DNA of 64,000 bases from Candidatus Propionivibrio dominans (GTDB lineage Bacteria > Pseudomonadota > Gammaproteobacteria > Burkholderiales > Rhodocyclaceae): NCBI GenBank assembly GCA_016709335.1, contig JADJNC010000022.1, forward strand, positions 1 to 64,000, in the 5' to 3' direction. Positions 29,922 through 39,825 of the stretch are shown here, one piece after another. The notes beneath the pieces were generated by a model. That model was not told the origin of the DNA, did not search any database, and saw only the letters and a list, made by a program, of their open reading frames with translations. The position numbers were made by a program, and so were the translations under genes. Positions within the stretch are counted from its first letter, which is position 1. Every line of letters begins with the position of its first letter.

Positions 29922-30353
29922 GTGCGGAATTATCCCATCGATAGTACGGAAGCTATGGCTCGGATCGTCGCCCTCGCCCTGCTCGCTGACGGCGCGCTTG
30001 ACCCCAGCGAAGTCGAGGCACTCGAAAAACACCAACTTCGCGACAATCTGGGCCTCCCCGCCGAGACACTTGAACGAGTAATACATGAATTCTGTGATGA
30101 CTTGCTGCAAACGGCGCGCGCGCCAAATATCGGTCAGATCGAGCTCGATGTGCAATTGGTTGATCACCTGCTGGATGACATTCAGTCGCCTGAGCTGCAA
30201 AAAAAGGCCTTGACCGCGATTGTCGACATTGTCAATGCGGACGGTAGCCTCAACGCTGGAGAAGCCATTCTGATATCGCAGGCTATGAGTCGCTGGGGGC
30301 TTGAACTGCAGCGGGTGACACACATCGAGGTGCGCGAGGCGAAGCACTTGTAG
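29922..30353 (+). CDS. TerB-like protein
   Basis: A 143-aa helical protein of the tellurite-resistance TerB superfamily: AMARIVALALLADGALDPSE and TAIVDIVNADGSLNAGEAIL carry the paired acidic metal-binding-like loops (DGxLDPSE, DGSLNAGE). The GTG at 29922 follows a clear AGGAG; a longer frame from 29877 lacks one. It lies 250 bp upstream of nqrA in the same direction but is probably a separate unit. Such stand-alone TerB proteins are associated with the inner membrane; the function is unknown. Confidence 0.8.
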   Translation: MRNYPIDSTEAMARIVALALLADGALDPSEVEALEKHQLRDNLGLPAETLERVIHEFCDDLLQTARAPNIGQIELDVQLVDHLLDDIQSPELQKKALTAIVDIVNADGSLNAGEAILISQAMSRWGLELQRVTHIEVREAKHL

Positions 30354-30609
30354 TCGATCCCTAAAGGGAAGGCTCAGGTAGCTGAAGCCTGATTGCCTGA
30401 ACAGCAAAAGTGCAATAAAGACTCCAGTCACGGCTTCGATCAAGCGCTCCCTATCAGGAGACCGAACTGCTGATAGGGATCAGATCTCAACTCCATGACC
30501 TGACCATCGGGCAATGCATACATGTGCTTTGGGGACCACCGGCATGCTCGAGAGGTCGGTGTGGTGAAAGTATTTTTTGCCCGGTTCGCCGGGGGCCATA
30601 GATAGAACC

Positions 30610-31989
30610 ATGCTAGAACAAATCACGACAATTCGGCGAGGGCTGGAAATCCCCGTCGCGGGCGAGCCAGCGCAGAAAATCCCTGGCACTGTTTGCTTTC
30701 CGCCTGCAGTGGCTTTGCTTGGTGCCGATTGTCACGGCCTTCGACCTGCCCTGGCAGTTCACGAGGGTGAGCGGGTAGAAGCCGGGCAGGTGCTGTTATC
30801 GGACAAGGATCGCCCGGGAGTGGTGTTCACCGCTCCATGCGCGGGCACCATAGCGGAGATCAGGCGCGGCGCACAACGTGTTTTTCAGTCATTGGTGCTT
30901 GAGACCGATGCCAGCTCAAGCGATGGTCCGGCGTTGGGACCGGCGCGTGAAGATGCTGAACTGGCCGTGCTTGATGCGGCGGTCGTGCGCGCTCAGCTTT
31001 TGACTTCGGGCCTATGGACAGCTCTGCGAACGCGACCCTACAGCCTGCTGCCGACGGCAGACGCGACGCCACGTTCCATCTTCGTGACCGCGCTCGACAC
31101 ACACCCGCTGGCAGCCGATCCGGCATTGATTATTACGGCGCATGCCGACGATTTCCGCCGCGGCATCGTTGCCTTGTCGCGACTGGCACGGGTTTTCGTC
31201 GCCGTCCCGGTGACGGGCGACGGCCCTTCGCCAGCCGCCGATGCCGCCGCCGGACTCGCCAACGTGCATTGCGCAGCTTTTGCTGGTCCACACCCGGCAG
31301 GGCTGCCTGGAACTCATATCCATTATCTCGACCCGGCAAGCGCTAAGCGCACGGTCTGGCATCTGCATTACCAGAGCTGCATTGCCATTGGCCGCTTGTT
31401 CGCCAGCGGTCGCCCGTGGTGCGAACGAATCGTCTCGCTGGCCGGACCAGGGGTTGTTTCACCACGGCTGCTGCGCACCTTACCCGGCGCCGATCTGCTA
31501 GCGCTGACGGCAGGCTCCCTCCACCCCGGCCGTCAGCGCATCGTCTCGGGTTCCCTGCTCGGTGGGCGCGCGGTCAGTGCGCCGAATGCCTTCCTCGGCG
31601 GCCTGCATCTGCAGGTCAGCGTGCTGCCGGAGGGCGACGACCGCGAGTTCATGCACTACCTGCGAGCCGGGGTGAACAAGCATTCGGCACTGCGTGTCTT
31701 CACTTCCAGTTTGTTTGGCCGTCGCCCGCTGGCGTTGACCACGAGTACCCAGGGCAGTCCACGGGCAATGGTGCCGGTCGGCAGTTACGAGGCGGTCATG
31801 CCGCTGGACATCCTGCCCACGCAACTACTGCGTGCGCTGATCGTCGGCGATACCGAAATGGCACAGAATCTCGGCTGCATGGAACTCGACGAAGAGGACC
31901 TCGCCCTGTGCACCTACGTCTGCCCTGGCAAGTATGAATACGGCCCCATTCTGCGCGATGTTCTGACGCGTATTGCCAAGGAGGGCTGA
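30610..31989 (+). CDS. nqrA: Na+-translocating NADH:quinone reductase subunit A
   Basis: First gene of a seven-gene operon for Na+-NQR, which oxidises NADH with ubiquinone and pumps Na+ outward. NqrA is the peripheral quinone-site subunit. From the ATG at 30610 it has 459 aa, beginning with LEQITTIRRGLEIPVAGEPA, the usual NqrA start; an in-frame codon at 30577 would add 11 unconserved residues. A barrel-sandwich stretch (VEAGQVLLSDKDRPGVVFTA) and the C-terminal LGCMELDEEDLALCTYVCPG with its conserved cysteines are present. The end CPGKYEYGPILRDVLTRI agrees with the family. nqrB begins 3 nt after the stop. Confidence 0.95.
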   Translation: MLEQITTIRRGLEIPVAGEPAQKIPGTVCFPPAVALLGADCHGLRPALAVHEGERVEAGQVLLSDKDRPGVVFTAPCAGTIAEIRRGAQRVFQSLVLETDASSSDGPALGPAREDAELAVLDAAVVRAQLLTSGLWTALRTRPYSLLPTADATPRSIFVTALDTHPLAADPALIITAHADDFRRGIVALSRLARVFVAVPVTGDGPSPAADAAAGLANVHCAAFAGPHPAGLPGTHIHYLDPASAKRTVWHLHYQSCIAIGRLFASGRPWCERIVSLAGPGVVSPRLLRTLPGADLLALTAGSLHPGRQRIVSGSLLGGRAVSAPNAFLGGLHLQVSVLPEGDDREFMHYLRAGVNKHSALRVFTSSLFGRRPLALTTSTQGSPRAMVPVGSYEAVMPLDILPTQLLRALIVGDTEMAQNLGCMELDEEDLALCTYVCPGKYEYGPILRDVLTRIAKEG

Positions 31990-31992
31990 GGG

Positions 31993-33210
31993 ATGCGACT
32001 GCGCGAACTGCTTGACCGTATGGCACCGCATGTCGCGCCCGGCGCACGCCACGAAAAGTGGTACGCGCTCTACGAGGCCGTCGATACCTTCTTCTACCGA
32101 CCGGCTTCGGTGACGCGCACCACAGCCCATGTGCGCGACGGCATCGACCTCAAGCGCATCATGATCATGACCTGGGCGTGCACTCTGCCGGTACTGTTCT
32201 TCGGTATGTGGAACATCGGTTTCCAGGCCAACCAGACCCTGGCGGAACAGCCAGCGCTGCTATTGGCGCAAGACGGCTGGCGGCTGTCGCTGATCGGACT
32301 GATGGCCGGCTTCGACCCGTCGTCGGCATGGGACAACCTGATCCACGGTGCGGCGTGGTTTATCCCGATCTACGCAGTTACTTTTATAGTCGGTGGCTTC
32401 TGGGAGGTGCTCTTCGCTACCATCCGCCGACACGAAGTCAACGAGGGCTTCTTCGTTACCTCGGTGCTCTTCGCGCTGACGCTACCGCCGTCGATCCCTC
32501 TCTGGCAGGTGGCGCTAGGCATCAGCTTTGGTGTAGTCATTGGAAAAGAGGTCTTCGGCGGTACCGGCAAGAACTTCCTTAATCCGGCGCTCACCGGTCG
32601 CGCCTTTCTTTATTTCGCCTACCCGGCACAGTCTTCCGGCGACGCGGTATGGACGGTGATCGATGGTTACACCGGCGCCACACCATTGGCCATCGCCGCG
32701 CAGTCGGGTGTCGACGGCATCATTGCAGGCGGCTTCAGCTGGTCGGCGGCCTTCCTTGGTGTCATTCCCGGTTCGATCGGCGAAACCAGCACGCTGCTGA
32801 TTCTCGTTGGCGGTGGCCTGCTTGTCGCCAGCGGCGTCGCATCGTGGCGCATCGTTTTCGGCGTCTTCCTGGGCATGGCGGCGATGAGTTCACTGCTCAA
32901 CCTTATTGGCTCGTCCGACAACCCGATGTTCGCCATGCCCTGGTACTGGCATCTCGTGATTGGGGGTTTCGCTTTCGGCATGTTCTTCATGGCGACGGAC
33001 CCGGTTTCCGCAGCAATGACCAACACCGGCAAGTGGATCTTCGGTGCCCTGATCGGCGTGATGGCGGTCCTGATACGGGTCGTCAATCCCGCCTTTCCGG
33101 AGGGAATCATGCTCGCCATCCTGTTCGCCAACCTGTGTGCGCCGCTGATCGACTACACCGTCGTACGCGCCAACATTCGTCGCCGGGAGCAACGTGATGC
33201 CCGACCCTAG
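31993..33210 (+). CDS. nqrB: Na+-NQR subunit B
   Basis: A 405-aa membrane subunit with about ten helices that carries riboflavin and one FMN bound covalently to Thr. The attachment motif [10 protein letters not shown] is present with Thr230. [17 protein letters not shown] and [20 protein letters not shown] are family signatures; the latter resembles RnfD/NqrB helices. NqrB contains the Na+ path in known structures. The gene follows nqrA by 3 nt with GGAGG upstream and overlaps nqrC by 14 nt. Confidence 0.96.
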   Translation: MRLRELLDRMAPHVAPGARHEKWYALYEAVDTFFYRPASVTRTTAHVRDGIDLKRIMIMTWACTLPVLFFGMWNIGFQANQTLAEQPALLLAQDGWRLSLIGLMAGFDPSSAWDNLIHGAAWFIPIYAVTFIVGGFWEVLFATIRRHEVNEGFFVTSVLFALTLPPSIPLWQVALGISFGVVIGKEVFGGTGKNFLNPALTGRAFLYFAYPAQSSGDAVWTVIDGYTGATPLAIAAQSGVDGIIAGGFSWSAAFLGVIPGSIGETSTLLILVGGGLLVASGVASWRIVFGVFLGMAAMSSLLNLIGSSDNPMFAMPWYWHLVIGGFAFGMFFMATDPVSAAMTNTGKWIFGALIGVMAVLIRVVNPAFPEGIMLAILFANLCAPLIDYTVVRANIRRREQRDARP

Positions 33211-33997
33211 GGAAACGCCGCTCGCCGTGCTGCGTATCGCGCTGCTGGTCAGCCTGGTCTGTTCAATGGTCGTCGCCGGGTCAGCGGTGGGTTTGAAGTC
33301 GATGCAGCTGGAAAATCGCCGCGTCGACCGCGAGCGTCACCTGCTGGCTATCGTCGGTCTGCACGATCGTGCTTTATCGGCCACCGAGGTCGCCGAGCGC
33401 TTTCGCGCAAGTATCACGCCGCACCTCGTCGATCTTGACACCGGCGCCTACGTCGCTTCCCCCCCAGGCCACGACAGGTTCGACCCACTGACCTGGGAGG
33501 GTTCCCGCGCGGCCACCGATCCAGTTCTCTCACGGGCGCTGTCGCGCAGTGAGGATATCGCCGGCATCCAGCGGCGCGAGCGCTACGCGGTAGTCTATAA
33601 GCTAATGAAGGGCGAGCGCGTCGACGCGCTGATCCTGCCCGTGCGTGGCTATGGCCTGTGGTCGACCCTATACGGCTTTCTCGCCGTCGACGCCGACCTC
33701 GATACGGTCCTCGGGCTACGCTTTTATCAGCACGCTGAAACGCCGGGCTTGGGCGGAGAAGTCGACAACCCGCGCTGGAAGGCTCTCTGGCCAGGCAAGC
33801 GCCTGTTCGATACCGACGGGGAGCTGAGGCTGCGCGTCGGCAAGGCCTGGGGCGACGACCAGGATTCGAAGTGGCGCGTGGACGCGCTGGCTGGTGCAAC
33901 GCTGACCAGCAATGGCGTCAATAACATGATTCGCTTCTGGCTCGGTCCACAGGGCTACGGCCCGCTTCTGAAACGTCTGCGACAAGAGGGATTTTAA
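33197..33997 (+). CDS. nqrC: Na+-NQR subunit C
   Basis: A 266-aa protein with one N-terminal membrane helix ([20 protein letters not shown]) and a periplasmic FMN-binding domain. The covalent flavin site is [10 protein letters not shown] with Thr235, matching the S/A-G-A-T consensus recognised by the flavin transferase Apb[16 protein letters not shown] and [12 protein letters not shown] are conserved family motifs. The start at 33197 (ATG) lies inside the end of nqrB; a GTG one codon earlier is equally possible. Stop is 2 nt before nqrD. Confidence 0.95.
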   Translation: MPDPRETPLAVLRIALLVSLVCSMVVAGSAVGLKSMQLENRRVDRERHLLAIVGLHDRALSATEVAERFRASITPHLVDLDTGAYVASPPGHDRFDPLTWEGSRAATDPVLSRALSRSEDIAGIQRRERYAVVYKLMKGERVDALILPVRGYGLWSTLYGFLAVDADLDTVLGLRFYQHAETPGLGGEVDNPRWKALWPGKRLFDTDGELRLRVGKAWGDDQDSKWRVDALAGATLTSNGVNNMIRFWLGPQGYGPLLKRLRQEGF

Positions 33998-33999
33998 TC

Positions 34000-34680
34000 G
34001 TGAATACCAGCACTTCGGCAAAGCCGCGCGCGCTCGCCGTACTTTTCGCCCCGGTCTTCGAAAACAACCCAATCGCGTTGCAGATCCTCGGTATTTGCTC
34101 GGCGCTAGCGGTAACGGCAAACCTCAAGACGGCGCTCGTCATGTCCGTGGCGCTGACGCTGGTGACCGCCTTCTCGAACCTCTTCATCTCGCTGCTACGC
34201 CACCAGATCCCTGCGTCTATCCGCATGATCGTGCAGGTAGTCATCATTGCCTCTCTGGTCATCGTCGTCGATCAGGTACTGCGTGCGGTCGCCTTCGATC
34301 TGGCCAAGCAGCTGTCTGTGTTCGTCGGGCTGATCATTACCAACTGCATCGTCATGGGCCGCGCCGAAGCCTTTGCCATGCAGAACCCGCCATTGCCGTC
34401 GTTCCTGGACGGCATTGGCAACGGGCTGGGTTACAGCGTGCTGCTGATTGCCCTGGGTATTACGCGCGAGCTCTTCGGCAGCGGCACGCTGATCGGTTAC
34501 CGGGTACTGCCGACTGTCGCCGACGGTGGCTGGTATCTGCCGAACGGCCTGCTCCTGTTGCCACCCTCTGCCTTTTTCCTGATCGGGTTGTTCATCTGGG
34601 CTTTGCGCAGCTGGAAGCCGGCGCAGGTCGAATCGCCGGCCTTCCGGATGGCGCCACAGGTGCGTGAGCAAGAACCATGA
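34000..34680 (+). CDS. nqrD: Na+-NQR subunit D
   Basis: A 226-aa integral membrane subunit, starting at GTG (34000) 2 nt after nqrC. It has six helices and the half-channel sequence [20 protein letters not shown], whose Cys takes part in the membrane iron site shared with NqrE in this enzyme. It begins like other NqrD proteins ([20 protein letters not shown]). It forms a pseudo-symmetric pair with NqrE. The gene is intact. Confidence 0.95.
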   Translation: MNTSTSAKPRALAVLFAPVFENNPIALQILGICSALAVTANLKTALVMSVALTLVTAFSNLFISLLRHQIPASIRMIVQVVIIASLVIVVDQVLRAVAFDLAKQLSVFVGLIITNCIVMGRAEAFAMQNPPLPSFLDGIGNGLGYSVLLIALGITRELFGSGTLIGYRVLPTVADGGWYLPNGLLLLPPSAFFLIGLFIWALRSWKPAQVESPAFRMAPQVREQEP

Positions 34681-34713
34681 GCCTCCCGAACAGCAATTCC
34701 GAGGTCCGCTGAG

Positions 34714-35322
34714 ATGGAACATCTACTGGCACTCTTTGTCCGCGCAGTTTTCGTCGAAAACATGGCGCTAGCCTTCTTTCTCGGCATGTGCACCTTCATA
34801 GCCATCTCGAAGAAGGTCGAGACGGCAATCGGACTCGGGATCGCAGTGATGCTCGTCCAGACGATCACTGTGCCGGTCAACAACCTGATCTATACGTACG
34901 TGCTCCGCGAAGGCGGCTTGGCCTGGGCCGGCCTGCCAGAAAGCGATCTTGCCTTTCTCGGCCTGCTGACCTACATCGGCGTCATTGCCGCATTGGTACA
35001 AATTCTGGAAATGCTACTCGACCGCTATGTGCCAGCACTCTACAACGCGCTTGGCGTTTTCCTGCCGCTGATCACAGTCAATTGCGCGATCCTCGGTGGC
35101 ACGCTGTTCATGGTCGAGCGCGATTACGATTTTGCCGAGAGCGTAGTCTATGGACTCGCTTCGGGCTTTTCCTGGGCGCTGGCCATCGCGCTGCTCGCCG
35201 GTATTCGCGAAAAGCTCAAATACAGCGATCCGCCTGCCGGTCTCTCAGGACTTGGAATTACCTTCATCACCATTGGATTGATGTCGCTGGGCTTCATGTC
35301 CTTTGCCGGCATCAAGCTCTGA
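34714..35322 (+). CDS. nqrE: Na+-NQR subunit E
   Basis: A 202-aa six-helix protein, the partner of NqrD. Key motifs are [40 protein letters not shown] and [20 protein letters not shown], whose Cys is the counterpart of the NqrD iron ligand. Length and start match the family closely. It lies 33 nt after nqrD and 12 nt before nqrF. Confidence 0.96.
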   Translation: MEHLLALFVRAVFVENMALAFFLGMCTFIAISKKVETAIGLGIAVMLVQTITVPVNNLIYTYVLREGGLAWAGLPESDLAFLGLLTYIGVIAALVQILEMLLDRYVPALYNALGVFLPLITVNCAILGGTLFMVERDYDFAESVVYGLASGFSWALAIALLAGIREKLKYSDPPAGLSGLGITFITIGLMSLGFMSFAGIKL

Positions 35323-35334
35323 GGACTGCCCGCC

Positions 35335-36558
35335 ATGCTTGCCGAAATCACGCTGGCCATCACTGTCTTTACCGGTACCGTGCTCCTTCTGGTGGCGGTC
35401 ATCCTGCTGGCACGACAGCGACTGGTCCCCAGCGGCGACGTACGGCTGGAAATAAATGGCCAGCGTACGTTGCTGGTCCCGGTCGGCGGCAAGCTGTTGC
35501 AGACGCTGGCCAGCCAGAATCTCTTTCTCTCGTCGGCTTGTGGCGGTGGTGGCACCTGTGCCCAGTGCAAATGCCTGATCGAGGCCGGTGGGGGCGACAT
35601 GACACCGACCGAGCGCGGGCATTTCACTCGTCGGCAGGAACGCGAGGGCTGGCGTCTCTCGTGCCAGTTACCCGTTCGCCAGGATATGAGCATCCGAGTT
35701 CCGGAGTCGGTCTTCGGTGTTCAGCGGTGGGACTGTCGGGTGATCGCCAACGACAACGTAGCCACCTTCATCAAGGAACTGACCCTGGCCATGCCCGACG
35801 GCGAGGCGGTGAGCTTTCGCGCCGGCAGCTACATGCAGCTGGAATGCCCCCCGCACGAACAGCGTTACGCCGACATCGATGTCGCTCCGGAATACCGCGA
35901 CGACTGGGATCGCCTGAATCTCTGGCGCTACGTTTCGCGCGTAGGCGAATCGACGATCCGCGCCTATTCGATGGCCAACTACCCGGAAGAGAAGGGGCTC
36001 ATCAAGTTCAACATCCGTATCGCGACGCCACCGCCCGGCAGCGACGACATTCCGCCGGGCCAGATGTCTTCCTGGGTCTTCGGCCGCAAACCCGGCGATA
36101 GGGTGACGCTCTACGGCCCCTTCGGCGAATTCCACGCCCGCGAGACCGACGCCGAGATGATCTACATCGGCGGTGGTGCCGGCATGGCGCCGTTGCGCTC
36201 GCACATCTTCGACCTGCTGAAGCGCAGAGCGAGCAAGCGCCGAATCGGCTTCTGGTATGGCGCACGGTCCCTACGCGAAGCATTCTACGTCGAGGAATTC
36301 GAGCAATTGAGCCGCGACAACAGCAATTTCACTTGGCACCTGGCGCTATCGGATCCGCTGCCGACTGACCGTTGGCAGGGCCGCACTGGCTTCATCCATC
36401 AGGTGCTGCTCGACGATTACCTGAACGACCATCCGGCGCCGGAGGACTGTGAATACTATCTGTGTGGTCCGCCGATGATGAACAGTGCGGTGATAAAGAT
36501 GCTGACCGATCTCGGCGTTGCACGCGAAAGCATCCTGCTCGACGATTTCGGTGGCTGA
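35335..36558 (+). CDS. nqrF: Na+-NQR subunit F (NADH-oxidising)
   Basis: A 407-aa protein that takes electrons from NADH. An N-terminal membrane anchor ([20 protein letters not shown]) is followed by a plant-type [2Fe-2S] ferredoxin domain with all four ligands, Cys69, Cys75, Cys78 and Cys110 ([22 protein letters not shown]). The FAD domain carries RAYSMANYP and the NAD domain [15 protein letters not shown]. The C-terminus [10 protein letters not shown] is the usual NqrF end. All redox ligands are present, so the subunit should be functional. Confidence 0.97.
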   Translation: MLAEITLAITVFTGTVLLLVAVILLARQRLVPSGDVRLEINGQRTLLVPVGGKLLQTLASQNLFLSSACGGGGTCAQCKCLIEAGGGDMTPTERGHFTRRQEREGWRLSCQLPVRQDMSIRVPESVFGVQRWDCRVIANDNVATFIKELTLAMPDGEAVSFRAGSYMQLECPPHEQRYADIDVAPEYRDDWDRLNLWRYVSRVGESTIRAYSMANYPEEKGLIKFNIRIATPPPGSDDIPPGQMSSWVFGRKPGDRVTLYGPFGEFHARETDAEMIYIGGGAGMAPLRSHIFDLLKRRASKRRIGFWYGARSLREAFYVEEFEQLSRDNSNFTWHLALSDPLPTDRWQGRTGFIHQVLLDDYLNDHPAPEDCEYYLCGPPMMNSAVIKMLTDLGVARESILLDDFGG

Positions 36559-36588
36559 ATAGCGCCACAAACGCCGCAAAGGAGCAAC

Positions 36589-36786
36589 ATGACGCTTTTC
36601 AATACCTTCTGGCCGATCGTGGCCGGGACGCTGGCCGTAATCGTGCTGGCTGGACTGGGTCTGGCACTCGGCATGCTCTTCGGCCGTCCGCCACCGCGTG
36701 GAAGTTGCGGTGGTCTGGCGAGTGGCGCCTGTTCCTGTGCGACTGGTGAAACACCTGTGCGATGTAAGCCCGTATCCACTGAATAG
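36589..36786 (+). CDS. nqrM: NQR maturation protein NqrM
   Basis: A 65-aa protein with one membrane helix (IVAGTLAVIVLAGLGLALGM) and a cysteine-rich tail: SCGGL, then SGACSC, matching the four-Cys NqrM family (DUF539), plus one extra cysteine near the end (VRC). NqrM is needed to mature the enzyme, probably by delivering iron to the NqrD/NqrE site. It follows nqrF by 30 nt with an AAAGGAG site. The flavin transferase ApbE, often encoded between nqrF and nqrM, is absent here and must be elsewhere. Confidence 0.92.
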   Translation: MTLFNTFWPIVAGTLAVIVLAGLGLALGMLFGRPPPRGSCGGLASGACSCATGETPVRCKPVSTE

Positions 36787-37090
36787 ATTGCCACCAATGC
36801 GGGTTCGGCCACCTTAGTCTTGCGCAAATGCATCGTCCATCCGTGCGTCGCAGACTGCTTGTCATCCGACGCTGTAGCGAAAGGATCTTTCTTAGGGTCG
36901 CCCAGAAATCGTTGATTCCGGCCTTCTTCAGTTGGGTCCGTAGCACCTGGACGCACTGATACGCCAGTACCGTGATATACAGTTGCCCATCAGAACGACC
37001 ATCCTTCTGGTGTAGTACCGGGCGCAAGCCCAGTTCGCTCTTGAGACTGCGAAACACGCTCTCAAGATCGGTCAGCATCGTGTAGGTGCG
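36787..37090 (-). pseudogene. 3' remnant of an IS1634-like transposase
   Basis: Minus-strand residues LTDLESVFRSLKSELGLRPV, YITVLAYQCVQVLRTQLKKA and WATLRKILSLQRR are the conserved end of IS1634/IS4-type DDE transposases. After that the frame shifts, and TMHLRKTKVAEPALVAIYSV continues the family in another frame, reaching into the end of nqrM. The first ~80% of the gene is missing. It marks the junction between the nqr operon and the accessory region. Confidence 0.75.
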
Positions 37091-37414
37091 CCACAGGCTT
37101 ACTGCAAAGTTTTTGGTGTCGTAATTCCGAATAGATATTAATGGTGGAGATTTAGGATAGAATTTGAGTTAATGGGTGTTACCGTGAAAAAGTATGGCTG
37201 AAAGGCAATAACTAACCCTCGTGGCCAGAAATCACGATGGGCAGTCAAAGGACGACCCGGGGCGCCACCACTCTGCCAAGCACCACCCCCTGGTGCCTCT
37301 AACAACAGTGGAGGTTTCTGATGCCGCCTTTTTTCATGTTCAGGGGTGGCAAATCAATCGCAATGAGAGTTAGACCTGCACACTATTTTCTTAACCAACC
37401 AAAAGGAAATTCAA
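37091..37414. other. intergenic DNA downstream of the transposase remnant
   Basis: About 320 bp with mixed composition. No gene, and no clear IS end, was found. AAGGAAA just before 37415 is the ribosome site of the next gene. Confidence 0.35.
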
Positions 37415-37835
37415 ATGAAGTTCATGTATCAACTACTGCTAACACTGGCACTATGCGTAGGGACTATCGCCGCTCCAGCATTTGCAGGGGACACAGATCC
37501 CCTTGTTTGTCAATCTGACTAGCGATGACTCACACCGTGCCAACATGGCAATCACTTTTGGTGGAAACCAGCACGATCGCGGACATCCATTGACGATCTT
37601 CTTGAACGACAAAGGGGTGCTGATTGGCTCCAAGGCAAATTCCACCAAGTTCGCTGAGCAGCAGAAGGCACTTTCCGAACTTATAAGCAAAGGAGCAACG
37701 GTCCTTATTTGCCCAATGTGTATGAAGCACTTCGGCGTCAAAGCGTCCGACTTGTTGCCTGGCCTGAAAGTGGGGAAACCAGAACTTACTGGCGGTGCCC
37801 TCTTCAAGGACAACACCAAGACCCTCACTTGGTAA
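37415..37835 (+). pseudogene. periplasmic DsrE-family protein with a frameshift
   Basis: The ATG at 37415, behind AAAGGAAA, starts a good signal peptide (MYQLLLTLALCVGTIAAPAF, cleaved near AFA-GD). Soon after GDTDPL the frame is lost at 37503-37504, where one surplus T gives a TAG. Without it the protein continues as FVNLTSDDSHRANMAITFGG, LTIFLNDKGVLIGSKANST and LICPMCMKHFGVKASDLLPG, a DsrE/DsrF-like fold with a conserved C-P-M-C. The whole would be ~139 aa and exported. A homopolymer lesion, so consensus error is likely. Confidence 0.72.
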
Positions 37836-38190
37836 CATTGGCATAACGCTGCGCGATGAAGCCGCGAAGCCCAGGTGAATTCTACGTTGCACGTCCGCTT
37901 TTCAAGAGATTAACCTGTAGTTCAGGGTCGATTCCAGAAGTAGCCTGAAATATCAACCGGACGTAGGAGCCGACTTCCAGAGCTACGACCGCTGACCTTC
38001 CCATTGCTGCCGTTGGTGGCACAGAGCCCCAACGACCGGATTGGCCGACCTGTTGTCGGTGGGCCATGAACATCGAGCGTCTGCTGTAAGCCTTTAGCCA
38101 CCAGACACCCAGTGGTCGTGGAAAATTTAGCCTGAACTTCGGCTATGCAGCGGGAGCTGCCATACGCGATTCAGGAATGGGCGACAGTTG
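37836..38190. other. intergenic DNA at the left edge of the accessory region
   Basis: No gene is supported. The short ORFs here have no recognisable motif. The segment leads into the repeated block that also lies at 52147-52242. Confidence 0.35.
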
Positions 38191-38287
38191 CTCGGCCAAT
38201 GCCGACCTTGGGTATCTCTCCAGACTCTGTCGGCAATGTGCTGGTTACCTGCCGTTCAGCCGAAAATCGCGTTGAAGGGCAGCTTGC
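38191..38287 (-). repeat. left copy of a ~96-bp inverted block bounding the accessory region
   Basis: Read on the minus strand, this block matches the plus strand at 52147-52242. The first ~42 bases differ at one position (GCAAGCT[G/A]CCC, then TTCAACGCGATTTTCGGC, TGAACGGCAGGTAAC); the rest is ~80% alike (CATTGCCG, CCAAGGTCGGC, GGCCGAG). In both copies an adjoining frame ends KLPFNAIFG and a stop. The two copies face opposite ways around ~14 kb of accessory DNA. Confidence 0.8.
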
Positions 38288-38840
38288 TATAAAGCTCGGC
38301 CTGCTCTGCGAAGAATCTGCGTACATGGTCGGGGTTGATCGCGGCGAAATCTATGGCGTCATCGCCGAAGCGGGAGATCAGCAACCGGCCGACGATGCGT
38401 AGAGCATGGCTCCGGGTCTTTGGGGCCAGGCCGCGCACATGGTCCGTGTACTCGTCGTAGCTCCGCAGTTCCTCATCTACTGGCGTGGCAGACGCCGGTG
38501 GCGGTGAAATCACGCCTTCAGCCCGCAGCACGGTCAACAGATGGCCCAATGCCGCACTTAGATTGTGTCGATCACCCCGAATTTGCCCGGCGCATTGGGA
38601 TTGAGGATGCCTATTGAGGAATTCGGCAACGATGGATTCATCAACGCCGCAGGCCGAAAGGTGCCGCTCATGAAGCCATTGCGCAAAGTGAGCAACGCTG
38701 CGAACGTCGGTTTTAAACGTCGAAACGGCGTAGTCACGGTCAGTCAGATACTTCTTGTACGCCTCAAGGTGAGACGCGAAAGGGCCTTTGGCAAGCAAGT
38801 CTGTACGGGTGCTTCAAGATGATGATTGGATGTTTCCCAT
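38256..38840 (-). pseudogene. truncated phage-type integrase (tyrosine recombinase), N-terminal part
   Basis: About 180 codons encode the N-terminal SAM-like DNA-binding domain of a tyrosine recombinase (HLEAYKKYLTDRDYAVSTFK, FAQWLHERHLSACGVDE, LRSYDEYTDHVRGLAPKTRS). The catalytic domain is missing; the frame ends in the repeated block at 38256. The best start, ATG at 38840 behind AAGGAG, is in frame but followed by a TGA after eight codons (38814-38816), so even the N-terminus is damaged. Not functional. Confidence 0.7.
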
Positions 38841-38869
38841 GGTGGTCTCCTTAAGTGAGACCACCATGG
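38837..38869. repeat. 13-bp perfect inverted repeat at the integrase start
   Basis: CCATGGTGGTCTC (38837-38849) and GAGACCACCATGG (38857-38869) are exact complements around a 7-nt centre CTTAAGT. The left arm holds the ribosome site and ATG of the integrase remnant (minus strand), so the transcript could hide its own start, or the repeat may be an operator or recombinase site. Confidence 0.55.
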
Positions 38870-39200
38870 AACTCCGCTGCAAAAACTATGTATAGAAATT
38901 CGGCAGCCGATCACGCCGATTGCCGCACTGCCAGTGCTTCCAACCATTCTGGACCGCTTGAACTATCCCTAGTTGAGATCTATGCATAGGGGTCGCTAGT
39001 CGGGTAGCCGCTTAAGCCTGTCCGGCGTCGAGGGCGCCGTGCGATTGCTCAAGACAAATCCGGCGAAAGAGTTAACGTAAGATTCGGGACAGCACACGCA
39101 CCGGCAGGTAAAAGCCAGGCCGGCTGAAAACCCTGCGCTCACCTTCGGCACTCAACCTGCCGCCCTGACGTGGTCAAGTCCGACAGACCGCCAGACCAGG
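38870..39200. other. non-coding DNA with an element-end motif
   Basis: Contains GCATAGGGGTCGCTAGT at 38984-39000, which recurs with one mismatch at 52113-52129 and, inverted for its first 12 bases, at 51708-51719. No gene seen. Confidence 0.5.
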
Positions 39201-39722
39201 TCACCGCTCTGCCTGCGGCGCCATGCCCAATGCGTGCACCGGGTCCAAAACGCGATCAAGCTTGTCCTCGATTTCGCCAAGACAGGCCGACAGTGTACCC
39301 GTCGCTTCAGCCAAATCCTGCTGCATGCCGCGTTCCGATTGTTCCATCCGGGCTACGAATTCGCGGTTGGATGCAGCGGTCTGCGCTTCGATCCTGCGCA
39401 GTTCGCCTTCCAGCAAGGTCCGCAACTCTGTGAAGCGAGAGGCCTCCGCCGTGTCTGCAAGTTCGCGCTGTGCCTTGACCTCCTTCGTCAACCGCCGCGC
39501 TTCGAGGATGATGCCAGCCTGCAGGAGCACGATGTACACGATCAGGAGGCCGCTGATGGCCGCAGTGAACACCAGCATGACCAGGCCGAGCGGGGCGATG
39601 ACGTCGACGAACCCGAGGCTCAAGGTGCTGGGTGCTGCCATGGCCACCCAGTTCAGGGTCGCGAATGCTGCCAACAAGACAAAAACCAGAACCAGGGTAA
39701 GAGAGAAGGCACGAATGTTCAT
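39201..39722 (-). CDS. LapA-like two-helix membrane protein with coiled coil
   Basis: A 173-aa protein: membrane helices at residues ~7-25 (LTLVLVFVLLAAFATLNWVA) and ~38-68, then a long coiled coil (ILEARRLTKEVKAQRELADT, ELRRIEAQTAASNREFVARM). This is the same plan as LapA/DUF1049 proteins but with a longer coil. It precedes nothing on its strand and follows the YihY-family gene at 39826. It starts at ATG 39722 with AAGGAAT a few bases upstream. Function unknown; perhaps an envelope scaffold. Confidence 0.75.
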   Translation of the reverse strand: MNIRAFSLTLVLVFVLLAAFATLNWVAMAAPSTLSLGFVDVIAPLGLVMLVFTAAISGLLIVYIVLLQAGIILEARRLTKEVKAQRELADTAEASRFTELRTLLEGELRRIEAQTAASNREFVARMEQSERGMQQDLAEATGTLSACLGEIEDKLDRVLDPVHALGMAPQAER

Positions 39723-39825
39723 AATTATTCCTTGGGTTGCTTTTACAACAGGTTGGACGACAGGTTGGGAAGCTCGGTCAGCGCATCAAATCCGTTCAAT
39801 TCGCCATCGGGACGACGCAAGGTTC

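Noticed and set aside
30610..36558. Rnf complex
   Set aside because: NqrA and NqrF are present with NqrM, and NqrF has the ferredoxin-FAD-NAD layout; Rnf has RnfB and RnfC instead.
36456..36956. 166-codon minus-strand frame
   Set aside because: It covers nqrM and part of the transposase remnant; only the short HLRKTKVAEPALVAIY stretch is meaningful, as IS debris.
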